Positions 44,514 to 53,097 of a stretch of DNA of 64,000 bases are shown here, piece by piece. How positions within the stretch are numbered: position 1 is the stretch's first letter; each line of letters begins with the position of its first letter. The stretch lies in contig CAWFWE010000002.1 of the NCBI GenBank assembly GCA_963819475.1, positions 1,116,001-1,180,000 of the forward strand, written 5' to 3'. Source of the stretch: DASUAS01 sp963819475. GTDB lineage: Bacteria > Actinomycetota > Acidimicrobiia > IMCC26256 > DASPTH01. Under the pieces are notes generated by a model that saw only the letters and a program-made list of their open reading frames with translations, had not been told where the DNA came from and made no database searches. The position numbers and the translations under genes are program-made.

Positions 44514-45764
44514 GTGGCGGGTGAGCGCCGGTCGGAGGCGCTGTCGCACCTCCGCATCTGCGACCTGAGCGGGCAGCTCGCGGGCGCCGGGGCGACCCGG
44601 TTCTTCGCCGCGTTCGGCGCGCAGGTCATCCGTATCGAGGACCCCGTGCGCCAGGGGACCTGGGACATCGTGCGGGGAGCGCCCCCGTTCGTCGACGAGC
44701 GGCGCGGCATCGAGATGGGCGGCGGCTTCAACAACCACAACGTCGAGAAGCTCGGGATCACGCTCAACCTCCGCACCGAGCGCGGCAAGCAGCTGCTCCG
44801 CGAGCTCGTCGCCATCTCCGACGTGGTCACCGAGAACTTCGCCGCCGGCGTGCTGGCGCGCATGGGGTTCCCCTACGAGGAGCTGCAGGCGATCAAGCCC
44901 GACATCGTGTACGTGTCGAACTCCGGCTTCGGCGCCAACGGCCCGAACTCGGCGTTCAAGACCTGGGGCCCGATCGTGCAGGCGGTCTCCGGGCTGACCT
45001 TCAGCTCGGGCCGGCCCGACCAGCCGCCCGCGGGTTGGGGCTTCTCGTACATGGACCACATGGGCGCCGACACGATGGCCGTCGCCATCCTCGCCGGGCT
45101 CATCCACCGCAACCGCACCGGTGAGGGCCAGTGGATCGACATGGCGTGCACCGAGGCCGGCACCACGCTGGTGGGCCCCGACCTGCTCGACTACACGGTC
45201 AACGGTCGGCCGCTGCGCCGGGCCGGGCAGCCCGACTCGAACCGGAGTCACACGCCGGCGCGTGCACCCCACGGCATCTACCCCGCGGAGGGTGAGGACA
45301 ACTGGGTCGCCATCGCGTGTCGCGACGACGCCGACTGGAAGAACCTCGCCGCCGTGATCGACGAGCCGTGGGCGCTCGATCCGCGCAACGACACGCTGGC
45401 CGAGCGCCTGGCGGTGCAGGACGCGCTCGACGAGCGGGTGGCGGCGTGGACCGTCACGCGCGACCGGTTCGCGGTGGCCGAGGCGCTGCGTGCCGCCGGC
45501 GTGCCCGCGGCGGCGGTGGCCCGCCCGGAGGATCGGATCGACCACGACCCCGGCACCGCCGAGTGGGGCCTCTGGCCGACGGTCCACCACCGCGAGATGG
45601 GCGACGTGCGCGTCGACGGCCTGCCCGTGCACCTGTCGGAGACCGACTGGGTGATCGAGCGGGGCGGTCCCTGCCTGGGTGAGCACAATCACCGGGTGCT
45701 GTCGGAGATCCTCGGGCTCGACGACGCCGAGATCGAGCAGCTGGCGAAGGACGGCGTGACGTGA
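44514..45764 (+). CDS. Class III (CaiB/BaiF) CoA-transferase, catalytic subunit type
   Basis: 416 residues. Opening block LRICDLSGQLAGAGATRFFAAFGAQVIRIEDP, then NNHNVEKLGITLNLRTERGKQLLRELVAISDVVTENFAAGVLARMG, and the catalytic Asp in GWGFSYMDHMGADTMAVAILAGLIHR. These enzymes move CoA between carboxylic acids via an enzyme-aspartyl intermediate. GTG 44514 lies 41 nt after the hydroxylase gene and the second transferase follows after 10 nt, so both belong to one operon and may form a heteromer. Confidence 0.85.
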   Translation: MAGERRSEALSHLRICDLSGQLAGAGATRFFAAFGAQVIRIEDPVRQGTWDIVRGAPPFVDERRGIEMGGGFNNHNVEKLGITLNLRTERGKQLLRELVAISDVVTENFAAGVLARMGFPYEELQAIKPDIVYVSNSGFGANGPNSAFKTWGPIVQAVSGLTFSSGRPDQPPAGWGFSYMDHMGADTMAVAILAGLIHRNRTGEGQWIDMACTEAGTTLVGPDLLDYTVNGRPLRRAGQPDSNRSHTPARAPHGIYPAEGEDNWVAIACRDDADWKNLAAVIDEPWALDPRNDTLAERLAVQDALDERVAAWTVTRDRFAVAEALRAAGVPAAAVARPEDRIDHDPGTAEWGLWPTVHHREMGDVRVDGLPVHLSETDWVIERGGPCLGEHNHRVLSEILGLDDAEIEQLAKDGVT

Positions 45765-45774
45765 GCGGACGGGC

Positions 45775-47013
45775 ATGAGCGACGACAGCGAGGCGCCGGG
45801 CCCCCTGTTCGGCCTGCGGGTCGTGGAACTGGCCAGCGAGCACGCCGCGTTCGCCGGGAAGATGCTCGGCGACCTCGGCGCCGACGTGATCGTGGTGGAA
45901 CCGCCCGGCGGTCATCCCAGCCGCGCCTACGGGCCGTTCGCCGACGACGTGGAGGACCCGGAGCGCAGCCTCTGGTGGTGGCACTACAACACGTCGAAGC
46001 GCGGGATCGTGCTCGACCTCGACTCCGACACCGGCGCCGCGCACTTCCGCCGCCTCGCCGGCGAGGCCGACATCGTCCTCGAGGGTGAGCCGCCCGACGC
46101 GCTCGCCACCCGGCACCTCGACCACCCCGATCTCCGCGCCGAGCACGAGGAGCTCATCTGGGTGTCGGTGACGCCGTTCGGGCGCACCGGCACGCGCGCG
46201 CGGGAGCCCGCCACCGACCTCACGCTGCTGGCCGGCGGCGGGCCGGTGTGGAGCTGCGGGTACGACGACCACTCGCTGCCGCCGGTGCGCGGCGGTGGCA
46301 ACCAGGCGTTCCACATCGCCAGCACGTTCGCGGTGATGGCGGCGCTCACCGGGGTGCTGGCGCGCGACGTCACCGGTCGCGGCCAGCACGTCGACGTGAG
46401 CATGCACGCGGCGGCCAACGTGACGACCGAAGCCGGCAGCTACGAGTGGCTCGTCGCCCGGGGCACGGTGCAGCGCCAGACCGGCCGGCACACGCTCACG
46501 ACGATGTCGATGCCGACGCAGATGTGCTGCGCCGACGGTCTCTACGTCACGACCGGCTTCCCGCCCCGGGCCCAGCGCGACTACGAGGCGCTGATCGATT
46601 GGCTGGTGACGCTCGGGCTGCGCGACGAGTTCCCCGACATCGTGCTGCTCGACCTCGCCGTCGAACGCGGTGGTGTCACCATCGCCGAGATGGCCACCGA
46701 CCCGCTGGCGGTCGAGATCTTCGGCGCCGGCCGCGAGGCGCTGATGTTCATCGCCGAGCGCATCACCGCCGACGAGTTCTTCCGCGGCGGCCAGACCCGC
46801 GGGCTCGCGTGCGGCGTGGTCGCGGCGCCGGAGGAGGCCTTCGACTCGGAGCACTTCGTGGCGCGCGGCTTTCCCGTCGAGGTCGAGCACGACGACCTCG
46901 GGCGCACCTACCGGTACCCGGGCGCGCCGTTCCTCATGCCCGCGTCGCCGTGGCGCATCGCCCGCCGCGCGCCGCACGTGGGCGAGCACGACGCCGAGAT
47001 CCTCGGAGGCTGA
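45775..47013 (+). CDS. Class III CoA-transferase homologue lacking the usual catalytic Asp
   Basis: 412 residues with family blocks LFGLRVVELASEHAAFAGKMLGDLGADVIVVEPP and NTSKRGIVLDLDSDTGAAHFRRLAGEADIVLEGEPP. At the position of the catalytic Asp of its neighbour (FSYMDHMGAD) it has NQAFHIASTFAVMAALTGVLARD: the aligned residue is His. In heterodimeric transferases such as BbsEF one subunit is likewise non-catalytic, so this protein probably partners the preceding gene product. Alternatively it is a racemase-like or regulatory homologue. Confidence 0.82.
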   Translation: MSDDSEAPGPLFGLRVVELASEHAAFAGKMLGDLGADVIVVEPPGGHPSRAYGPFADDVEDPERSLWWWHYNTSKRGIVLDLDSDTGAAHFRRLAGEADIVLEGEPPDALATRHLDHPDLRAEHEELIWVSVTPFGRTGTRAREPATDLTLLAGGGPVWSCGYDDHSLPPVRGGGNQAFHIASTFAVMAALTGVLARDVTGRGQHVDVSMHAAANVTTEAGSYEWLVARGTVQRQTGRHTLTTMSMPTQMCCADGLYVTTGFPPRAQRDYEALIDWLVTLGLRDEFPDIVLLDLAVERGGVTIAEMATDPLAVEIFGAGREALMFIAERITADEFFRGGQTRGLACGVVAAPEEAFDSEHFVARGFPVEVEHDDLGRTYRYPGAPFLMPASPWRIARRAPHVGEHDAEILGG

Positions 47014-47015
47014 CC

Positions 47016-47333
47016 GTGGCCGAGAACATCACCGTCTTCCGGTCGCGGCTCCGCGACGACGTGCCCGGGCAACGGTACGGAACACGCGCGGCCGAGCTCG
47101 AGGCACGGGCCGCCGGGTTCGCCGGGTTCGTGGAGTTCAAGGAGTTCGTGGCCGCCGACGGCGAGCGCCTGGCGCTGGTCACCTTCGCCTCCGACGCCGC
47201 CGAGGCCGCGTGGCGCGACGACACCGAGCACCGCGCCGCGCAGGAGGAGGGCCGCACCGCCTTCTACGCCGAGTACGACGTCGCGGTCTGCTCGGTGCTC
47301 CGCCGGCACGTCTGGCAGGCGTCGGGCACCTGA
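47016..47333 (+). CDS. ABM/dimeric alpha-beta barrel protein
   Basis: 105 residues from GTG 47016, 2 nt after the CoA-transferase stop. The pattern ITVFRSRLR.. AAGFAGFVEFKEFVAADGERLALVTFASDAAEAAWRDDTEHRAAQEEGRTAFYAEYDVAVCSV matches antibiotic-biosynthesis-monooxygenase (ABM) fold proteins, which act as small oxygenases, isomerases or stress proteins. Catalytic activity cannot be assigned. Confidence 0.72.
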   Translation: MAENITVFRSRLRDDVPGQRYGTRAAELEARAAGFAGFVEFKEFVAADGERLALVTFASDAAEAAWRDDTEHRAAQEEGRTAFYAEYDVAVCSVLRRHVWQASGT

Positions 47334-47359
47334 GGCTGCACTCGCGCGAGGATGCCCGC

Positions 47360-48088
47360 GTGCTCTTCCTCCACGAGACCCACAAAGTCGCCGGCTACCA
47401 CGAGGACGCGTTCGAGCACACGTTCCGTCAGGGATGGATGCCCACGCTGGCCCGGGGCGACGACGCCCGGCTGCTCTGGTACCTCAACCTCGCCCACGGC
47501 AGCGGCTGGTCGTACCAGGTGGTGACCATCACCGCGGTCCGCGACGGCGCCGCGTGGGAGCGCCTGGCCCGGCGGATCCAGTCCGGAGACCTGCAGGACT
47601 GGATGCGGGAGCTCGACACCTTCCGCCACGACGTGCGCGGGAAGGTGCTGGTCCCGCTGCCGTGGTCGCCGATGGCCGACCTCGACCTCGGCGAGGTGCC
47701 CGCCGACGGCGCCGAGCGCGACCCGGCGATCTACATGGAGGACACCATGTGGCCGTACGAGGGCCGGCTGCTGGACTACATCGACACGTCGGGCACCGTG
47801 TACGCCAAGTCGCTGGAGCACCGCGACTCGGGAGCACCGCAGTTCCTCCAGATCGAGGCCGGCTTCCAGCCCGCGTTCGGCTCGCACCGCAAGCGCGAGG
47901 TCACGCTCATGCAGCGCATCCTCGATCCCGACCGGCTGCTCGGGCTGCTCACCACCGACATCCCGGCCGAGATGCGCGCCCCCGGCACCTGGATGCACGA
48001 CGCGCTCGACCTGCGCGACCGGTGGGAGAGCCAGCTCCTCCGGACGTCCCCCTGGTCGCCCTTCCCGCTCGAGCAGGGAGGCGCGTGA
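47360..48088 (+). CDS. Protein of unknown function, NIPSNAP/EthD-like, first of tandem paralogues
   Basis: 242 residues from GTG 47360. Sequence VLFLHETHKVAGYHEDAFEHTFRQGWMPTLARGDDARLLWYLNLAHGSGWSYQVVTITAVRDGAAWERLARRIQSGDLQDW suggests a dimeric alpha-beta barrel (NIPSNAP-like) domain, repeated less clearly in the second half. The next gene encodes a paralogue of the same length with GDDARLLWY, YxVVTIT and RAPGTWMHDALDLRDRW all conserved. No catalytic motif recognised. Its stop overlaps the next start (TGATG). Confidence 0.7.
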   Translation: MLFLHETHKVAGYHEDAFEHTFRQGWMPTLARGDDARLLWYLNLAHGSGWSYQVVTITAVRDGAAWERLARRIQSGDLQDWMRELDTFRHDVRGKVLVPLPWSPMADLDLGEVPADGAERDPAIYMEDTMWPYEGRLLDYIDTSGTVYAKSLEHRDSGAPQFLQIEAGFQPAFGSHRKREVTLMQRILDPDRLLGLLTTDIPAEMRAPGTWMHDALDLRDRWESQLLRTSPWSPFPLEQGGA

Positions 48089-48798
48089 TGTTGTTCGTCC
48101 ACGAGGTGCACGAGGTCGTCGGCAAGCACGAGGACGAGTTCGAGGCCGCGTTCCGGGACGGTTGGATGCCGACCCTGGCCGCGGGCGACGATGCCCGTCT
48201 GCTCTGGTACATGAACCACGCCCACGGCAGCGGCCCGTCGTACAACGTCGTGACCATCACGGGCGTGCGCGACGGCCCGGCGTGGGAGCGCCTGGCGCAG
48301 CGCATCCAGACCGGCGACCTGAGCGAGTGGTCGCGCGAGGTCGACACCTACCGACACGACGTGACCGCCAAGGTGATGCTCCCGGTGCGCTGGTCGCCCA
48401 TCCAGGAGGTCGACCTCGACGCCGTCCCGACCGACGGCCGGGAGCACGAGCTGCACCTGTTCATGGAGGACACCGGCTGGCCGACGTCGTCGCTCGACGA
48501 CTACATCCAGGCGTGGGACGACATCTACCGGCAGCCGTTGCTGCGCTACGCCGACGACATGCGCGCCATCCCGATCGACATCCAGGCGTGCTTCCAGAAC
48601 GCGCACGGCTCGTCGCTGCGGCGCGAGGCGATGCTCTGGCAGTACATCCCGGATCCGGCGACCGTCGCGCACCTGCTCGTCACCGAGCTGCCCCTCGAGC
48701 GGCGGGCGCCCGGCACGTACATGTACGACGCGCTCGCCTTCCGCGACCAGTGGAAGAGCCGGCTCCTCAGGACCGCGAGCTGGTCACCGCTCTACTGA
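48088..48798 (+). CDS. Protein of unknown function, NIPSNAP/EthD-like, second of tandem paralogues
   Basis: 236 residues. Conserved with its upstream neighbour throughout: MLFVHEVHEVVGKHEDEFEAAFRDGWMPTLAAGDDARLLWYMNHAHGSG, MEDTGWP, RAPGTYMYDALAFRDQWKSRLLRT. ATG 48088 shares its A with the stop of the previous gene (TGATG), so expression is coupled and roughly equal, suggesting a heterodimer. The gene overlaps the convergent glycosidase by 15 nt and closes the operon that begins at 42137. Confidence 0.7.
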   Translation: MLFVHEVHEVVGKHEDEFEAAFRDGWMPTLAAGDDARLLWYMNHAHGSGPSYNVVTITGVRDGPAWERLAQRIQTGDLSEWSREVDTYRHDVTAKVMLPVRWSPIQEVDLDAVPTDGREHELHLFMEDTGWPTSSLDDYIQAWDDIYRQPLLRYADDMRAIPIDIQACFQNAHGSSLRREAMLWQYIPDPATVAHLLVTELPLERRAPGTYMYDALAFRDQWKSRLLRTASWSPLY

Positions 48799-51204
48799 GA
48801 TCACGTGCGAGACGTCGGCCGACGAGCGGCCGACGTGCAGCTCGTAGGTGCCCGGATCGGCGTGCCAGCCGTCGTCGGTGGGATCCCAGTACGCGAAGGC
48901 GCGCTCGTCGAGGGTGAGCGTGACGGTGGTCTGCTCGCCCCGGTCGAGCTCGACCTTGGCGTAGGCCTTCAGCTCCCTCGGCGGCCGGATCACCCGGGTC
49001 GGCCGGGGCGGGGCGACGTAGCACTGCACGACCTCGGTGCCGGGTCGCTGACCGGTGTTCCTCACCGGCACGGACACCGTGACCGTGTCGTCGCCGGCGA
49101 CGACGGTCGGCTCGCCCAGCGCGAAGCTCGAGTAGGACAACCCGTGACCGAAGGGGAAGCGGGTCGGCAGGTGGCGCGCCTCGTACCAGCGGTACCCGAC
49201 GAGCACGCCCTCGCCGTAGCGCAGCTCCCCGAACTCGCCGGGGAAGTTGCCGAACGACGGGTTGTGCTCGAGCCGCCGCGGGAACGTGGTCGGGAGGCGG
49301 CCACCCGGCTCGGCGTCGCCGAACAGGACGTCGGCGAGCGCGTTGCCCATCTCCTGGCCACCGAACCACGCCTGCAGGATCGCGGGTGCGTCGTCGGCCC
49401 ACGGCATCGTCACGGGCGCGCCCGTGTTCACCACCACCACGGTGTTCGGGTTCGCCGCGACGGCGCGCGCCACGAGCTCGTCCTGCCGGCCGGGCAGTTC
49501 CATGGTGTCGCGGTCGCGACCCTCGGTCTCCCAGTCGTCGTTGGTCCCCACCATCACGACGACCGCGTCCGCCTCGGCCGCGGTCGCGATGGCCCGGTCG
49601 AGCAGGTCGGGCGGCGCGGGCCGGCGGAGGCCGAGCTTCGCCCCGCGCAGGAAGACCCCGTCACGCTCGGCGAACTCGACCGCGACCTCGACCGCCTGCC
49701 CCGCCACCAGCTCGACCTGCGCCTCGGCTTCGGCGCTCCCGAACCCGAAGAACTCGGTCCCGGGACCGGGAGGGTGCGCCATCCCGTCGATCACGACCCT
49801 CCCGCCGACAAGAACCCGCGCCCGGCCGCTCATCTGCACGAGCGAGAAGGTGTGGGGACCCGTCTCGTCGGGGACGTAGGTCGCGGTGGCGCGGTAGGAG
49901 AAGTCGGCGATGTCGACCCCGGCGGGCGCGCGGTCGATGAGCAGGAGCCGGCCATCGGGAAAGGTGCGGGTGCCGACGACGGGGCCGGCGTGCTCACGGC
50001 CGGCGAAGAAGTCGGTCGCGAACGTCGCCAGGAGCGGCGGTGACGTTCGGTCGATGTCGACGCCGCGTGCGAAGCGCACGTCCACGCGGTCGCCCACCTT
50101 GTCGCGCAGCGCGTCGAGCAAGCTGATCCGGTAGTGCGGCGCCAGGTTGGCGGAACCACCGCCCATCATCTGCGGTCGCTCGGCATTCGGTCCGAGCACT
50201 GCCAGCGTGCGCATCTCCGCGACGTCGAACGGGAGGATCGCGTCGTTGCGCAGCAGCACCGCGGCCGCGATCGCCGCCTCGCGCGCAAGGGTGCGGTGCT
50301 CGGGCCGGTCGATCGACGTGCTCGCCCAGTCGGGGGGATCATCCAGGGCGCCGACCCGGTCGAAGACGCGCAGCAGGTGGCCGACGTGCTCGTCGAGCTC
50401 GGTCTCGTCCACCTCACCGGCGCGCACGGACTCGCCCAGGGTCGTGCCGTAGAACTGCCCGGGGCCGGGCATCTCGAGGTCGAGCCCGGCTGCCGACGAT
50501 CCGACCGTCGAGCCCGCGCTCAACCAGTCGGTCAGCACGAAGCCGTGGAACCCCCACTCGTCGCGCAGGATCGCGGTGATCAGCTCGGCGTGCTCCGAGC
50601 AGTGCGGGCCGTTGAGCCGGTTGTACGCGGTCATGATCCCCAGCGCGCCGCCCTCGCGCACCGCGAGCTCGAAGGGCACGAGGTACAGCTCGCGCAGCGA
50701 GCGGGCGTCGATCACCGAGTTGATGCTGTGGCGCTCGAACTCGGCGTCGTTGCCGGCGAAGTGCTTCACCGTGGTGACCACGCCCTGCGACTGCACCCCG
50801 CGCACGAAGGCGGCCGCGGTCTTCCCCGAGAGCAGCGGATCCTCGGAGTAGCACTCGAAGTTTCGGCCTGCGAGCGGTGAACGATGGAGGTTGACGGTCG
50901 GCGCCAGCAACACACGACAGGCCTTGGTGAGCGCCTCTTCGCCCAGCATCACCCCGACCCGCTCCACCAGTTCGGGATCCCACGTCGCGCCGAGCGCGGA
51001 CCCGCACGGCACGCACACCGCGGTCTCGCCGCCGAGCCCGAACAGCGCGCTCCCCCGAGCCCCGTTCGGTCCGTCGGTGACCCGGATGGGCGGGATGCCC
51101 ACACGCTCGTTGGCCACGAGGGTCCAGAAGTCGGCCCCGGCGGTGAACGCCGCCTTCTCGTCGAGGGTCATCGAGGCGACGAGTGTTGCGAGGTCACGGC
51201 CCAT
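48784..51204 (-). CDS. GH3 beta-glucosidase-like protein with PA14 insert
   Basis: 806 residues. The N-terminal TIM barrel has VTDGPNGARGS, APTVNLHRSPLAGRNFECYSEDPLLSG, KHFAGNDAE and the nucleophile Asp in FHGFVLTDWLSAGST. A PA14-type domain (about 400-520, DFSYRATATYVPDETGPHTFSLVQMSGRARVLVGG) interrupts the second sandwich domain, and a fibronectin-III-like domain ends the chain. The residues needed for beta-glycoside hydrolysis are present. No signal peptide, so it should act in the cytoplasm on imported oligosaccharides or glycosides. Confidence 0.87.
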   Translation of the reverse strand: MGRDLATLVASMTLDEKAAFTAGADFWTLVANERVGIPPIRVTDGPNGARGSALFGLGGETAVCVPCGSALGATWDPELVERVGVMLGEEALTKACRVLLAPTVNLHRSPLAGRNFECYSEDPLLSGKTAAAFVRGVQSQGVVTTVKHFAGNDAEFERHSINSVIDARSLRELYLVPFELAVREGGALGIMTAYNRLNGPHCSEHAELITAILRDEWGFHGFVLTDWLSAGSTVGSSAAGLDLEMPGPGQFYGTTLGESVRAGEVDETELDEHVGHLLRVFDRVGALDDPPDWASTSIDRPEHRTLAREAAIAAAVLLRNDAILPFDVAEMRTLAVLGPNAERPQMMGGGSANLAPHYRISLLDALRDKVGDRVDVRFARGVDIDRTSPPLLATFATDFFAGREHAGPVVGTRTFPDGRLLLIDRAPAGVDIADFSYRATATYVPDETGPHTFSLVQMSGRARVLVGGRVVIDGMAHPPGPGTEFFGFGSAEAEAQVELVAGQAVEVAVEFAERDGVFLRGAKLGLRRPAPPDLLDRAIATAAEADAVVVMVGTNDDWETEGRDRDTMELPGRQDELVARAVAANPNTVVVVNTGAPVTMPWADDAPAILQAWFGGQEMGNALADVLFGDAEPGGRLPTTFPRRLEHNPSFGNFPGEFGELRYGEGVLVGYRWYEARHLPTRFPFGHGLSYSSFALGEPTVVAGDDTVTVSVPVRNTGQRPGTEVVQCYVAPPRPTRVIRPPRELKAYAKVELDRGEQTTVTLTLDERAFAYWDPTDDGWHADPGTYELHVGRSSADVSHVISVER

Positions 51205-51229
51205 GGCCGCGGAGCGTACTGGCCTCCGG

Positions 51230-52045
51230 TCAGACGGCGCGGCGGTAGCGGGCGACGGCGATGGGCGCGCACACCGCGATGATGCCGACGATCCAGACGA
51301 TCGCCTTGATCACGTACTCGCTCGTCGGTCCGACACCGATGGTGAGCGAGCGCGCGGCGTTCACCACCACCGACACCGGCTGGTTGCGGGCCCAGCCCTG
51401 TAGCCATGACGGCATCGTGGCCACCGGCACGAACGCCGACGACGCGAACACCAGCGGGGCGAGGATGGGGAACGACACCGCCTGCGCGGTCTCCGCGTCC
51501 TTCACCGTGAGCCCGACGATGGCGAACACCCACGACAGCGCGTACGAGAAGGCGAGGATGATGGCGATCGCGCCGAGCAGGCCGAACACGTCCGTGCCGA
51601 TGGTCCAGCCGACGATGAAGCCGACCACGCACATCAGGATCACGACGAAGAAGTTGCGCACGAAGTCGGCGAGGGTGCGGCCGACGAGCACCGCCGAGCG
51701 GGCCATCGGCAACGACCGGAACCGGTCGATGAGACCCTTGCTCAGGTCGTCGGCGAGCCCCACGCCGGTGGTGAGCGCGCCGAACACGATCGTCTGCACG
51801 AAGATCCCCGGCATGAGGAAGTTCACGTAGGTCTGCCCGGCGGGGAGGCTTCCCTGGATGGCGCCGCCGAACACGTAGCGGAACATCACCACGAAGATGA
51901 CCGGCTGGATGGTCGCGAACACCAGCAACTGCGGGTTGCGCTTGATGTTGAGCAGGTTGCGCCACGCCATCGTGATGGCGTCGCCGACTGCGTGACCACG
52001 GTTGACGCGCGTGGTGGCGCGCGCGGGAGCGGCGACCGTCGTCAT
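51230..52045 (-). CDS. ABC-2 type transporter permease (DrrB-like)
   Basis: 271 residues with six membrane helices: TMAWRNLLNIKRNPQLLVFATIQPVIFVVMFRYVFGGAI, then LMPGIFVQTIVFGALTTGVGLADDLSKGLIDRFRSLPMARSAVLVGRTLADFVRN, characteristic of DrrB drug/lipid exporters. ATG 52045 overlaps the stop of the ATPase gene (ATGA). Likely an efflux pump controlled by the divergent MarR regulator. Confidence 0.85.
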   Translation of the reverse strand: MTTVAAPARATTRVNRGHAVGDAITMAWRNLLNIKRNPQLLVFATIQPVIFVVMFRYVFGGAIQGSLPAGQTYVNFLMPGIFVQTIVFGALTTGVGLADDLSKGLIDRFRSLPMARSAVLVGRTLADFVRNFFVVILMCVVGFIVGWTIGTDVFGLLGAIAIILAFSYALSWVFAIVGLTVKDAETAQAVSFPILAPLVFASSAFVPVATMPSWLQGWARNQPVSVVVNAARSLTIGVGPTSEYVIKAIVWIVGIIAVCAPIAVARYRRAV

Positions 52046-53004
52046 GACCCTTCTCCTTCGTCGCTGTCGATCGTGGTGTGCCCCGTGAGCTCGAGGAACA
52101 CGTCGTCGAGCGTGGGCTCGCGCAGGACCATCGTCGCCGGGTCGAGGTGCTCGGCGTCGAGGATCCGAACCGCCTCCAGCATCGACCTCGCGCCGGCGCC
52201 GCCGGGGACGTTGACGCGGATGAGCTTGCCGTCGCGCGAGGTGGTGCCGACCGGCGTGAGCGCCTCGTCGGCACGCGCCGCAGCGTCGTCGTCGCGCATC
52301 GTGATCTCGATGACCGTCGAGCCCATCCGTTCCTTCAGCTGGGTGGCGGTGCCCTCGGCGATCACGGAGCCGTGGTCGATCACCACGATGTTGTCGGCGA
52401 GCACGTCGGCCTCTTCGAGGTACTGCGTGGTGAGCAGCACGGTGGTGCCCCGCGCCACGAGGTCCTCGATGACTCCCCACAGGTCGTTGCGACCCTGCGG
52501 GTCGAGGCCGGTGGTGGGCTCGTCGAGGAACAGCACCGGCGGCCGGTGCACCAGCGCGGCGGCGAGGTCGAGCCGGCGGCGCATGCCGCCGGAGTAGGTG
52601 CGGGCGATGCGGTCCGCTGCGTGCTCGAGCGCGAACTGCTGGAGCAGCTCGTGGGCCCGGCCGTCGATCTCGTCGCCGTCGAGGTGCGCGAGCTTGCCGA
52701 CGAGCACGAGGTTCTCGCGGCCGGTGAGGTTCTCGTCGACCGCGGCGTACTGGCCCGCCAGCCCGATGCTGGCCCGGACCGCCTGCGGGTCCTCCCTGAC
52801 GTCGACGCCGAGCACGCGGGCGTTCCCGCCGTCGGGCCGCAGCAGCGTGGTGAGCATGCGCACGACGGTGGTCTTGCCGGCACCGTTGGGCCCGAGCAGG
52901 CCGAGCACGCGGCCCTCCGGCACCTCGAACGAGACGCCCTTGACCGCCTCGAGGTCCCCGAAGCGCTTGACCAGGTGGTCGACGACGATCGCAGGTTCTG
53001 CCAC
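52042..53004 (-). CDS. ABC transporter ATPase (DrrA-like, daunorubicin-resistance family)
   Basis: 320 residues. Walker A LGPNGAGKTTVVRML, Q-loop GLAGQYAAVDENLTGRENL (the GQ.AAVDE.LTGRENL block is diagnostic of DrrA), signature YSGGMRRRLDLAAAL, Walker B PVLFLDEPTTGLDP and the C-terminal DrrA extension (LDPATMVLREPTLDDVFLELTGH). GTG 53004 is preceded by TAGGGT at 8 nt. Drives the permease encoded just downstream. Confidence 0.87.
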   Translation of the reverse strand: MAEPAIVVDHLVKRFGDLEAVKGVSFEVPEGRVLGLLGPNGAGKTTVVRMLTTLLRPDGGNARVLGVDVREDPQAVRASIGLAGQYAAVDENLTGRENLVLVGKLAHLDGDEIDGRAHELLQQFALEHAADRIARTYSGGMRRRLDLAAALVHRPPVLFLDEPTTGLDPQGRNDLWGVIEDLVARGTTVLLTTQYLEEADVLADNIVVIDHGSVIAEGTATQLKERMGSTVIEITMRDDDAAARADEALTPVGTTSRDGKLIRVNVPGGAGARSMLEAVRILDAEHLDPATMVLREPTLDDVFLELTGHTTIDSDEGEGS

Positions 53005-53012
53005 GGGATCTC

Positions 53013-53018
53013 ACCCTA
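53013..53018 (-). promoter_or_regulatory. Candidate -10 box TAGGGT of the drrA-like gene
   Basis: TAGGGT (minus strand) is 8 nt from the GTG start at 53004. A TTGATG at 53038-53043 could be its -35 with a 19-nt spacer, and the inverted repeat 53029-53044 lies between and over them. Confidence 0.35.
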
Positions 53019-53028
53019 GCGCGTTTTC

Positions 53029-53059
53029 CTTGAGTTGCATCAAGCTTTGAGCAGCTCAA
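53029..53059. promoter_or_regulatory. Pair of inverted repeats, probable MarR operator
   Basis: CTTGA-N6-TCAAG (53029-53044) and TTGAG-CAG-CTCAA (53047-53059) stand side by side in the 93-bp region between the drrA-like and marR-like genes. Both use the same TTGAG/CTCAA-type half-site, and they overlap the probable exporter promoter, so binding of the adjacent MarR protein would repress it. Confidence 0.5.
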
Positions 53060-53085
53060 TGGTCGACGTTCATCAAGGGTTTATC

Positions 53086-53091
53086 TAGACT
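53086..53091 (+). promoter_or_regulatory. Candidate -10 box TAGACT, leaderless marR-like gene
   Basis: TAGACT ends 6 nt before GTG 53098; no ribosome binding site is present. Confidence 0.4.
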
Positions 53092-53097
53092 GGGCTC

